A stretch of DNA of 59,238 nt from Denitromonas iodatirespirans (GTDB taxonomy: Bacteria; Pseudomonadota; Gammaproteobacteria; Burkholderiales; Rhodocyclaceae), in the NCBI RefSeq assembly GCF_018524365.1, contig NZ_JAEKFT010000028.1, positions 1 to 59,238 on the forward strand, read 5' to 3'. The position numbers were made by a program, and so were the translations under genes. Below, piece after piece: positions 27,840 to 38,234 of this stretch. Position 1 is the stretch's first letter. Every line of letters begins with the position of its first letter. The notes under the pieces were generated by a model. The model was not told the origin of the DNA. It worked only from the letters and a program-made list of their open reading frames with translations, and made no database searches.

Positions 27840-29165
27840 TCAGCCGTGTTCCAGCCCGATGCGGCGGAAGTCGCCGAGGATCTGCTGCAGATAGACCAAA
27901 AAGCGCGCAGCCATCACGCCGTCGATGACGCGGTGGTCCCAACTCAGGCACAGCGGCAGGATCAGGCGGGGGATGAAGGCCTTGCCGTCCCACACCGGTT
28001 TCATCTGCGCGCGGGTGACGCCGAGGATGGCCACTTCGGGGGCGTTGATGATGGGCGTGAAGCCGGTGCCGCCGACGCCGCCGAGGCTCGACACGGTGAA
28101 GCAGCCGCCGCTCATGTCGGCCGGGCCGAGTTTGCCGTCGCGCGCCTTCTTGGCCAGCGCGCCGGCTTCGGCGGCGATGGCGTAGATGCCTTTCTGGTTG
28201 GCATCGCGGATCACCGGCACCACCAGCCCGTTGGGCGTGTCGGCGGCAAAGGCGATGTGGAAGTACTGCTTGAGGACGAGGTTGTCGCCGTCGAGGCTGG
28301 CGTTGAACTCGGGGAATTTCTTCAGCGCGGCGACGCTGGCCTTGATCAGGAAGGCGAGCAGGGTGAGCTTGGCGGCTTCCGTATTCTTGGCGTTTTCGGT
28401 GTTGATCTGCTGGCGGAAGGCCTCCAGATCGGTGATGTCGGCCTCGTCGAAGTTGGTGACATGCGGGATCACCACCGAGTTGCGCGACAGGTTGGCGCCG
28501 GAGATCTTTTTGATGCGCGACAGCGGCTGGGTGTCGATGGGGCCGAACTTGGCGAAGTCGACCTTGGGCCAGGGCAGCAGGTCGAGCAGCGTGCCTGGCG
28601 CGGCCTGGGCGGCCTTGCCCGGCGTGGCGCCGCCCTTCATGGCGGCCTTGATGTGCGCGGTGACGTCCTCGCGGGTGATGCGCCCGTTGCGTCCGCTGGC
28701 GCTCACGCCGGCCAGATCGACGCCGTGTTCGCGCGCATAGTGGCGCACCGAGGGGCTGGCGTGGGTGCGCTTGCCCGAGGCGGGCGGGGCGGAGACGGCT
28801 TCGGGCGCGGCCGGGGGTGGCACCACGGTGGCGGGGGCCGGGGCGGCTGCGGCAGGCGCGGGTGCCGGTGCGGTGGGGGCGGGCGCCGGGGCCGGCTCGG
28901 GGGCCGCGGTGGCGCCGGCCGTATCGGCGGCTTCGATGCGCGCCAGGGCGCTGCCTTCGGACACGCGATCGCCGACCTTGACCAGCAGCTCGCGCACGAC
29001 GCCGGCCTGTGGGCTGGGCACGTCCATGGTGGCTTTGTCGGATTCGAGCGTGACGATGGCGTCGTCGGCGGCGACGGTGTCGCCGACCTGCACCAGCAGC
29101 TCGATCACCGGCACATCGTTGTAGTCGCCGATGTCCGGCACATTCACATCAATCAGTCGGCTCAT
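27840..29165 (-). CDS. aceF: Pyruvate dehydrogenase E2, dihydrolipoamide acetyltransferase
   Basis: E2 transfers the acetyl group from lipoamide to CoA in the pyruvate dehydrogenase complex. The 441-residue product has one N-terminal lipoyl domain (lipoylated Lys in ESDKATMDVP, about residue 45), an Ala/Pro-rich linker, a peripheral-subunit-binding domain (ASPSVRHYAREHGVDLAGV) and a catalytic domain ending with the DHRVIDG active-site motif. Many beta- and gammaproteobacterial E2 proteins carry two or three lipoyl domains; here there is only one. It follows aceE by 68 bases. Confidence 0.95.
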   Translation of the reverse strand: MSRLIDVNVPDIGDYNDVPVIELLVQVGDTVAADDAIVTLESDKATMDVPSPQAGVVRELLVKVGDRVSEGSALARIEAADTAGATAAPEPAPAPAPTAPAPAPAAAAPAPATVVPPPAAPEAVSAPPASGKRTHASPSVRHYAREHGVDLAGVSASGRNGRITREDVTAHIKAAMKGGATPGKAAQAAPGTLLDLLPWPKVDFAKFGPIDTQPLSRIKKISGANLSRNSVVIPHVTNFDEADITDLEAFRQQINTENAKNTEAAKLTLLAFLIKASVAALKKFPEFNASLDGDNLVLKQYFHIAFAADTPNGLVVPVIRDANQKGIYAIAAEAGALAKKARDGKLGPADMSGGCFTVSSLGGVGGTGFTPIINAPEVAILGVTRAQMKPVWDGKAFIPRLILPLCLSWDHRVIDGVMAARFLVYLQQILGDFRRIGLEHG

Positions 29166-29233
29166 GTCTCTACCTCGAACGGAGTGGGGCGGCGGGCACG
29201 GGGATGCACTCCCGTGCCCGCGTCAATGTGGGA

Positions 29234-31924
<2,691 letters not shown>

Positions 31925-32012
31925 GGCCCTCGGGCTCCTTGAATAGACCGCACGCGTGGTGAGGCAAGACGCGGTGATGGGGGTGGCAGGTTGCGATTCA
32001 GTCTAATGTGCT

Positions 32013-32048
32013 GATCCAGTGAATCGATTGTCCTAGTTCACTGGGATC
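32013..32048. promoter_or_regulatory. Inverted repeat upstream of aceE
   Basis: GATCCAGTGAA (32013-32023) and TTCACTGGGATC (32037-32048) are inverted repeats with one extra G, separated by 13 bases that include TTGTCCTAG. It lies about 90 bases upstream of the aceE start and is a candidate operator in the aceE/lrp divergent region. Confidence 0.55.
32027..32042. promoter_or_regulatory. CTAG-centred motif upstream of aceE
   Basis: ATTGTCCTAGTTCACT shares 13 of 16 positions with the motif upstream of the TRAP binding-protein gene (45881-45896). It overlaps the right arm of the inverted repeat. Its significance is uncertain because only the core CTAG and flanking TTG/CA are common. Confidence 0.4.
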
Positions 32049-32227
32049 GATTTTTTGGACGGAGGCGCCCACGGCCGGCGCGCCTGGCCGTCGCACCGCC
32101 GGGCGCACTGCAAACTGTAGCGTCAGAGTGCGGTTGATTTGTTGCTAAATGGGCTGAAGAAGTGCTTGAATGAGCAATAAAATCACTTCTGGATCACGCA
32201 TTGCGCAACAAAAAAAACGCTGCAGCG

Positions 32228-32689
32228 ATGGATCAGACGGATATCGCACTGCTCAACCGCCTGCAGACCGATGCCCGCATCACCAACGTGGCGCTGGCCG
32301 AGAGCGCCCACCTGTCGCCCGCGCCCTGCCTGCGCCGGGTGCGCGACCTGGAAACCTCGGGCGTGATCCGCGGCTACGTGACCCTGCTCGACCCCGAAGC
32401 GGTCGGGCTGGACATCTCGATGTTCATCCAGGTGAGCCTGGAGAAGCAGGTCGGCAGCGCGCTGCGCGTGTTCGAAGAAACCATCGACAGCTACCCAGAA
32501 GTCATGGAGTGCTACCTCATGACCGGCGACTCGGACTACCTCTTGCGGGTGGTGGCGCCCGATCTGAAAGCCCTGCAAAGCTTCATCGTCGACCGGCTGG
32601 CGCGCATCCCGCACGTGTCGAACATCCGCTCGAGCATGACGCTCAAGCAGGTCAAGTACAAAACGGCGCTGCCGATCGAACTGGCCTGA
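32228..32689 (+). CDS. Lrp/AsnC-family transcriptional regulator
   Basis: The 153-residue product begins [20 protein letters not shown], the family's N-terminal helix-turn-helix (second helix [20 protein letters not shown]), and ends with an amino-acid-sensing RAM domain (about residues 60-145). The ATG at 32228 fits the family start; an upstream TTG is in frame but less typical. It diverges from aceE and converges on lpdA, so control of the pyruvate dehydrogenase genes is a fair inference. Ectoine clusters often also encode an AsnC-type regulator, and the present gene lies 3.3 kb from eutE, so that role is an alternative. Confidence 0.9.
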   Translation: MDQTDIALLNRLQTDARITNVALAESAHLSPAPCLRRVRDLETSGVIRGYVTLLDPEAVGLDISMFIQVSLEKQVGSALRVFEETIDSYPEVMECYLMTGDSDYLLRVVAPDLKALQSFIVDRLARIPHVSNIRSSMTLKQVKYKTALPIELA

Positions 32690-32707
32690 GTGGGCGATGG
32701 CCGGGGC

Positions 32708-32793
32708 GTAGCCCGGATGCAGCGCAGCGGAATCCGGGGCAGGGGTGGATCAGCCGCCATCCCGGATTCCAGCCTGCGGCCTGCATCCGGGCG
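32708..32793. repeat. REP-like palindromic element pair
   Basis: GTAGCCCGGATGCAGCGCAG followed by CGGAATCCGGGG (32708-32739) is a well-known type of repetitive extragenic palindrome. A second, inverted unit at 32761-32793 begins CCCGGATTCC and ends CTGCATCCGGGCG. The two face each other between the lrp stop and the terminator. Confidence 0.75.
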
Positions 32794-32814
32794 AATCCAC
32801 CAGTGCCCGCGAAC

Positions 32815-32846
32815 GAGAAACGGCGACCTCGCGGTCGCCGTTTCTC
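32815..32846. terminator. Bidirectional terminator between lrp and lpdA
   Basis: GAGAAACGGCGACC and GGTCGCCGTTTCTC form a perfect 14-bp stem with a TCGC loop, followed by TTTGG on the plus strand. It lies between the converging lrp and lpdA genes. Confidence 0.88.
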
Positions 32847-32883
32847 TTTGGTGCCGCCCCGGTCGAGGCGGCGCCGTTGTTGC

Positions 32884-34677
32884 TTACTTCTTCTTCCGTG
32901 CCGGTGGCACGTCGGTGCAACTGCCGTGGGCGACTTCTGCGGCCATCCCTACGGTTTCTCCCAGTGTGGGGTGGGGGTGAATGGTTTTGCCGATATCGAC
33001 GGCATCTGCACCCATCTCGATGGCGAGGCAGACCTCGCCGATCATGTCGCCCGCGGACGGGCCGACGATGGTGCCGCCGATGACGCGGTGGGTTTCCGCA
33101 TCAAAGATCAGCTTGGTAAAGCCGTAGTCTGCGCCGTTGGCAATGGCTCGGCCGCTGGCGGCCCAAGGGAACTTGGCGGTTTCGACCTTCTTGCCCTCAA
33201 GCTTGGCTTGCGCCTCGGTGTAGCCGACCCAAGCCACTTCGGGGTGCGTGTAGGCCACGCCCGGAATGACAGTGGCGTCGAAGGCAGACTTTTCGCCGGC
33301 AGCGACTTCTGCGGCCACGTGGGCTTCATGCACCGCCTTGTGCGCCAGCATGGGCTGGCCGACGACGTCGCCGATGGCGAAGATGTGCGGCACGTTGGTG
33401 CGCATCTGCGCGTCGACCGGGATGAAGCCGCGATCGGTGACGATCACGCCGGCCTTGTCGGCTCCGACCTTCTTGCCGTTGGGCGCGCGGCCTGCGGACT
33501 GAAGAATCATGTTGTACTTGACCGGTTCGGCCGGGGCGCCATCGCCTTCGAAGCTCACGTAAAGACCGTCGTCCTTCGCCTCAACGGCGGTGGTCTTGGT
33601 CTTGAGCATGATCTTGTCGAAGCGGTGGGCGTTCTGCTTCTCCCACACCTTGACCGCATCGCGGTCCGGGCCGGCCATGAGCACGTCCATCATCTCGACC
33701 ACGTCGATGCGTGTGCCGAGCGAGGAGTACACCGTGGCCATTTCCAGACCGATGATGCCGCCGCCGATGACCAGCATCTTGGCCGGCAGCTGACGCAGTT
33801 CCAGCGCGCCGGTTGAATCGACGATGCGCGGATCTTTCGGGATGAAGGGCAGATGCACCGCCGCCGAACCGGCGGCGATGATGCACTGCTTGAAGCGGAT
33901 GACCTTCTTCTCGCCGGTCTTGTCCTGGCCGTCGCCGGTGGTGACTTCGACCTCGACATGATTCGGGTCGAGGAAGTGGCCGTAGCCGCGCACCATGTCA
34001 ACCTTGCGGCCTTTGGCCATGCCGGCCAGACCGCCGGTGAGCTTGCCGACCACGCCGGCCTTGTGCTTGCGCAGCGCATCGATGTCGACCGTGGGCTTGG
34101 CGAAGCGGATGCCGGCCGTGCCCATGTGCTGGGCCTCGTCCATCACCGCAGCCACATGCAGCAGCGCCTTGGAGGGGATGCAGCCGACGTTCAGGCACAC
34201 ACCGCCGAAGGTGGCGTAGCGCTCGACGATGACGGTCTTGAGGCCGAGGTCGGCGGCGCGGAAGGCGGCCGAGTAGCCGCCCGGGCCGGCGCCGAGCACC
34301 AGCATGTCGCACTCGATGTCGCTGCCGCCGCCGTAGGCAGCGGCGGATATTGGTGATGGGTGATGGGTGATGGGGGCCGGGGCGGCGGCCTCGGGTTTTC
34401 CACTTGCCAATACCTCTTTACCCCTCACGGCGGCGCCAGCCGCCTCGACCACGATCAGCACGCTGCCCTCGGCCACGCGGTCGCCCAGGGCGACCTTGAC
34501 TTCCTTGACCACGCCGGCGACCTCGGAGGGTACGTCCATGGTGGCCTTGTCGGATTCGAGCGTGACGATGGCGTCATCGACCGCGATGGTGTCGCCGACC
34601 TTGACGAACAGTTCGATCACCGGCACATCGGCGTAATCGCCGATGTCGGGGACTTTGACTTCCTGCAGTTCACTCAT
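32884..34677 (-). CDS. lpdA: Dihydrolipoamide dehydrogenase (E3) with N-terminal lipoyl domain
   Basis: E3 reoxidises dihydrolipoamide in the pyruvate dehydrogenase complex. The 597-residue product has an N-terminal lipoyl domain (ESDKATMDVP), a linker, an FAD motif (LGAGPGGYSAAFRAADLG) and redox disulfide (GGVCLNVGCIPSKALLH). An NAD motif (VIGGGIIGLEMATVYSSLG) and catalytic HPHPTLGE follow. Fusion of lipoyl domain to E3 is common in betaproteobacteria and Neisseria. The linker includes an odd segment (PAPITHHPSPISAAAYGGGS) encoded by tandem GGTGATG units. The ATG at 34677 has a GGAG site. It is separated from aceEF by lrp. Confidence 0.96.
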   Translation of the reverse strand: MSELQEVKVPDIGDYADVPVIELFVKVGDTIAVDDAIVTLESDKATMDVPSEVAGVVKEVKVALGDRVAEGSVLIVVEAAGAAVRGKEVLASGKPEAAAPAPITHHPSPISAAAYGGGSDIECDMLVLGAGPGGYSAAFRAADLGLKTVIVERYATFGGVCLNVGCIPSKALLHVAAVMDEAQHMGTAGIRFAKPTVDIDALRKHKAGVVGKLTGGLAGMAKGRKVDMVRGYGHFLDPNHVEVEVTTGDGQDKTGEKKVIRFKQCIIAAGSAAVHLPFIPKDPRIVDSTGALELRQLPAKMLVIGGGIIGLEMATVYSSLGTRIDVVEMMDVLMAGPDRDAVKVWEKQNAHRFDKIMLKTKTTAVEAKDDGLYVSFEGDGAPAEPVKYNMILQSAGRAPNGKKVGADKAGVIVTDRGFIPVDAQMRTNVPHIFAIGDVVGQPMLAHKAVHEAHVAAEVAAGEKSAFDATVIPGVAYTHPEVAWVGYTEAQAKLEGKKVETAKFPWAASGRAIANGADYGFTKLIFDAETHRVIGGTIVGPSAGDMIGEVCLAIEMGADAVDIGKTIHPHPTLGETVGMAAEVAHGSCTDVPPARKKK

Positions 34678-34743
34678 GCGGGCTCCTGCCCCTGCCACGC
34701 CACACGGGCGGGGCAGGGGTGACGGAATGGATCGGAAGGCGGA

Positions 34744-35925
34744 TCAGATCTTGGCCAGCGCTTGCTCCAGATCGGCCACCAGGTCGTCGCCGTTCTCGAT
34801 GCCGGCCGAGTAGCGGATGAGGCTCTCGGGGATGCCGGCGTTGGCGCGTTCCTGCTCGGTCAGCTCGACATGGCTGGTGGTGCGCGGCGGGCCGACGAGG
34901 GTGCCGACCGAGCCGAGGCTGGCGGCCTTGTGGGCGTACTTGAGGTTCTCCAGCACGGTCACCACGCTGGGGAAGCCGCCCTTGAGCGAGAAGCTCAGCA
35001 TGCCGCCGAAGCCGCGCATCTGCTTTTTCGCGATGGCGTGGTTCAAATGCGTTTCCAGGCCGGGGTAGAAGACCTGGTCGACCTTGGGGTGCTGCGACAG
35101 GAAGGTGGCGACCTTCATGGCGTTTTCGTTGTGGCGCGCGATGCGCAGCTCAAGCGTCTTCATGCCGCGCAGGATCATGTAGGCCGACTGCGGGTGCAGG
35201 GTGGCGCCGGTGATCTCGCGGTAGTGGAAGATCTGGTCGATCAGCGCCTTCTTGCCGACGGCCAGGCCGCCCATCACGTCCGAGTGGCCGTTGAGGTACT
35301 TGGTGGCGCTATACACCACGACGTCGGCACCGAGGCTGATCGGGCGCTGGTTGATCGGCGTGGCGAAGGTGTTGTCGACCACCACGATGGCGCCGTTGTC
35401 GTGGGCCACCTTGGCGAGGCGCTCGATGTCGACGATCTTCAGCGTGGGGTTGGTCGGCGTCTCGAGGTAGAGCACCTTGCAGCCCTTCTTGACCTCGCGC
35501 TCGATGGCGTCGAAATCGCTGGTGTCGACCATGCATACGTCGACCTTCATCTGCGGCAGGAACTTGATGAAGATCTTGTTCGAGCCGCCATAGGTATCCT
35601 TGATCGCCACCACGCGGTCGCCCGGCCCGAGCAGGGTGAACAGCGTGTTGCTGATCGCTGCCATGCCGGTGGAGAAGCTGGTGGCTTCTTCGCCGCCGTC
35701 CATCAGGCGGATCTTCTCTTCGAGCGGGCGCACCGTGGGGTTGGTGTTGCGCGAGTAGATGTGGCCTTTCTTCTTGCCCATGCCGACCTGGTGCCATTCC
35801 TCCATGTCGTCGTAGCCGAAGGTGACGGAGTTGTAGACCGGCACGCAGATGGCGTTCTCGGCGAACAGGTGCTCCTCGCCGGCCCAGACCGAGGCGGTTC
35901 CGGTGTTGGTGTCGTAGTCGTTCAT
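34744..35925 (-). CDS. Cys/Met-metabolism PLP enzyme (cystathionine gamma-synthase family)
   Basis: The 393-residue product is a fold-type I PLP enzyme of the cystathionine gamma-synthase / methionine gamma-lyase family. Visible features are the substrate-loop SRNTNPTVRPLEEKI, the cofactor strand ETPTNPTLKIVDI, the PLP Lys in YSATKYLNGHSD, and the C-terminal SLGSVGTLVGPPRTTSH. It could synthesise cystathionine, or perform gamma-elimination; the family does not resolve from sequence alone. The ATG has an AAGGAG site. It lies 76 bases after eutE and 66 bases before lpdA on the same strand, so it may be transcribed with the ectoine genes. Confidence 0.88.
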   Translation of the reverse strand: MNDYDTNTGTASVWAGEEHLFAENAICVPVYNSVTFGYDDMEEWHQVGMGKKKGHIYSRNTNPTVRPLEEKIRLMDGGEEATSFSTGMAAISNTLFTLLGPGDRVVAIKDTYGGSNKIFIKFLPQMKVDVCMVDTSDFDAIEREVKKGCKVLYLETPTNPTLKIVDIERLAKVAHDNGAIVVVDNTFATPINQRPISLGADVVVYSATKYLNGHSDVMGGLAVGKKALIDQIFHYREITGATLHPQSAYMILRGMKTLELRIARHNENAMKVATFLSQHPKVDQVFYPGLETHLNHAIAKKQMRGFGGMLSFSLKGGFPSVVTVLENLKYAHKAASLGSVGTLVGPPRTTSHVELTEQERANAGIPESLIRYSAGIENGDDLVADLEQALAKI

Positions 35926-36001
35926 TGCTGCTTCTCCTTGGTCGGAAGTGTGTCCCGGCCGGTGCCGTTTGGACGGTGTTGAATGGGTTGGCGTATCGGC
36001 C

Positions 36002-36994
36002 TCAGCCGACCACCTCGGCAATTACCGCGAGGGTGTCGCCGCCGCTGATGAGTCCGGGAAAGTGCCGTGCCGCGAGGATGCCGCTGCGGCTGGCGCGATA
36101 CTCGACCGGCGCGCTGCCGGTACGGGTCACGTCATAGACCCGTCCGACGACATCGCCGGTGCTTACGGTGTCGCCCAGATCGACGCACATCTCCAGCAGG
36201 CCGTCATGGGTCGAGGCGACGTAGCAGTCGCCATCGGGCATGTCGAGCTTGATCGACTGGCGTGGCGAGACCTCGCCCTGGCAGATGCCGCAATGGATCA
36301 GGAAGTCGCGCACGCCGCGCTCGGCGATGGCGATGCTCCTGGCGGTGGCCGTGCCGCCGCCGCCCAGTTCGGTGGAGACGAACACCTTGCCCGCCTCTTC
36401 GGCCGCGGTGTCGAACATGCCGACGCTGTCGAGCTCGAGCATGTGCATCGAATAGGGCGCGCCGAAGGCCGCCATCGCCGCCTGGCAACGCGCTTCCTGG
36501 GCCTTGTCGTCGAGCACATGGATGGCCGCGAAGGGCAGGAAGTCGAGCGTCTTGCCGCCGGAGTGGATGTCGAGCACATAGTCGGCGCGCGGCAGCAGGT
36601 GGCGCTGGATGTAGTCGGCGATCTTCTCGGTCACCGTGCCGTCCGGCTTGCCGGGAAAGGCGCGGTTGAGGTTGCCCTTGTCGATCGGCGAGGTGCGCGT
36701 GCCGGCGCGAAAGGCCGGATAGTTGAGAAAGGGCACGATGATCACGCAGCCGCTGACCTGCTCCGGCGTGAGGCTGTTGGTGAGTTTGCGCAGCGCCACC
36801 GCGCCTTCGTACTCGTCGCCATGGTTGGCGCCGGTGAGCAGCGCGGTGGGGCCCTTGCCGTTGCGCACCACGGTGACCGGAATCATCACCGCGCCCCAGG
36901 CCGCGTCGTCGCGCGAGTAGGGCAGCTTGAGAAAGCCGTGCTGGACGCCGTCGCGGTCGAAGTCGACGGTCGGGCTGATCGGTGAGGGTTTCAT
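36002..36994 (-). CDS. eutE: N-alpha-acetyl-diaminobutyrate deacetylase (EutE/DoeB), ectoine degradation
   Basis: EutE (DoeB) deacetylates N-alpha-acetyl-2,4-diaminobutyrate made by the ectoine hydrolase, giving acetate and diaminobutyrate. The 330-residue product belongs to the succinylglutamate desuccinylase/aspartoacylase zinc-peptidase family. The zinc ligands are visible in GANHGDEYEG (His, Glu) and DIHSGG (His), and the catalytic Glu probably in STELGGGG. The ATG at 36994 lies five bases after the eutD copy-1 stop, indicating tight coupling with the hydrolase, its biochemical partner. Confidence 0.9.
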   Translation of the reverse strand: MKPSPISPTVDFDRDGVQHGFLKLPYSRDDAAWGAVMIPVTVVRNGKGPTALLTGANHGDEYEGAVALRKLTNSLTPEQVSGCVIIVPFLNYPAFRAGTRTSPIDKGNLNRAFPGKPDGTVTEKIADYIQRHLLPRADYVLDIHSGGKTLDFLPFAAIHVLDDKAQEARCQAAMAAFGAPYSMHMLELDSVGMFDTAAEEAGKVFVSTELGGGGTATARSIAIAERGVRDFLIHCGICQGEVSPRQSIKLDMPDGDCYVASTHDGLLEMCVDLGDTVSTGDVVGRVYDVTRTGSAPVEYRASRSGILAARHFPGLISGGDTLAVIAEVVG

Positions 36995-36999
36995 GACAC

Positions 37000-38187
37000 T
37001 CACTCCTTGACGAACAGTTTGCGCGGCGTGTTGCACAGGGGCTCGACGCCGGTGTCGGTGATGAGGATGCTTTCAGTGATCTCCAGGCCCCAGTCGTCCT
37101 GCCACAGGCCGGGCATGAAGTGGAAGGTCATGCCGGGCTGGAGCACGGTGGTGTCGCCGGGGCGCAGGCTCATGGTCCGCTCGCCCCAGTCGGGCGGGTA
37201 GCTCGCGCCGATGGGGTAGCCGCAGCGGCTGCTCTTGTCGATGCCATAGCGCTTGAGCACGGCGAAGAAGGCATTGGCGATGTGCTCGCAGGTGTTGCCG
37301 GGCCTGGCCGCGTCGAGGCCGGCCTCGATGCCTTCGATGATGGCTTTTTCGGCCTCGATGAAATGCTTGGGCGGGCGGCCCAGATACACCGTGCGCGACT
37401 GCGGGCAGTGATAGCGGCGGTAGCAGCCGGTGATCTCGAAGAAGGTGCCCGAGTCGGCCGGCATGGGCGAGTCGTCCCAGGTCAGGTGCGGGGCAGCGGC
37501 ATCGGCGCCGGTGGGCAGCATCGGCACGATCGAGGGGTAGTCGCCGCCGTGGCCCTCAGCGCCGAGGATGGCGGTCGAATAGATCTGCGCGACCAGTTCG
37601 TTCTTGCGCATGCCCGGCTCGATCACTTCGACGATCTTCGCGTGCATCTGCTCGACGATGCGCGCGGCGATGCGCATGTAGGCGATCTCCTGCGGCGACT
37701 TGACGGCGCGCTGCCAGTTCACCAAGCCGTTGGTGTCGACAAAGGTGGCCTGCGGCAGATGTTTTTGCAGCGAGGCGAAGGCGGCGGCGCTGAAGTAGTA
37801 GTTGTCCATCTCCACGCCGATGCGCTTGGCCTGCCAGCCGCGCGCGGCGATCACCTCGGTGGACAGGTAGTCCATCGGGTGGCGCTCGGTCGACATCACA
37901 TAGTGGTCGGGGTAGCGCAGGATGTTCTCGGGCGCGATGTAGGCGGTGCGCGCCGCGCCGTTGCCGTCCATGCCGCGGCCGAACCACAGCGGCTCGCCCT
38001 CCAGCGCGACCAGCACGCACTGGTGCACATAGAAGGACCAGCCGTCATAGCCGGTGAGCCAGTTCATGTTGGCCGGGTCGGTGACGATCAGCAGGTCCAC
38101 ACCCTTTTTCGCCATGGCGGCGCGGGTCTTGGCCAGGCGCTGGGCGTATTCGCTGCGCTCGAAGGGCAGTTTCACGTCGGGGGTCAT
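37000..38187 (-). CDS. eutD: Ectoine hydrolase EutD/DoeA, copy 1
   Basis: EutD (DoeA) opens the ectoine ring to N-acetyl-diaminobutyrate. The 395-residue product has the creatinase-type N-terminal domain (about residues 1-150, TDPANMNWLTGYDGWSFYVH) and an M24 pita-bread domain (GAEGHGGDYPSIVP, DSGTFFEITGCYRRYHC, YPIGASYPPDWGE, PGMTFHFMPGLW, LEITESILIT). From about residue 101 onward it is almost identical to copy 2, but residues 67-100 differ strongly (GRGMDGNGAARTAYIAPENI here). It lies 47 bases after copy 2 and five before eutE. Confidence 0.9.
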   Translation of the reverse strand: MTPDVKLPFERSEYAQRLAKTRAAMAKKGVDLLIVTDPANMNWLTGYDGWSFYVHQCVLVALEGEPLWFGRGMDGNGAARTAYIAPENILRYPDHYVMSTERHPMDYLSTEVIAARGWQAKRIGVEMDNYYFSAAAFASLQKHLPQATFVDTNGLVNWQRAVKSPQEIAYMRIAARIVEQMHAKIVEVIEPGMRKNELVAQIYSTAILGAEGHGGDYPSIVPMLPTGADAAAPHLTWDDSPMPADSGTFFEITGCYRRYHCPQSRTVYLGRPPKHFIEAEKAIIEGIEAGLDAARPGNTCEHIANAFFAVLKRYGIDKSSRCGYPIGASYPPDWGERTMSLRPGDTTVLQPGMTFHFMPGLWQDDWGLEITESILITDTGVEPLCNTPRKLFVKE

Positions 38188-38234
38188 CTCGCTTGTCTCC
38201 CTTGATCGGTATTGTTCGATTCGTCCGCCGGCGA

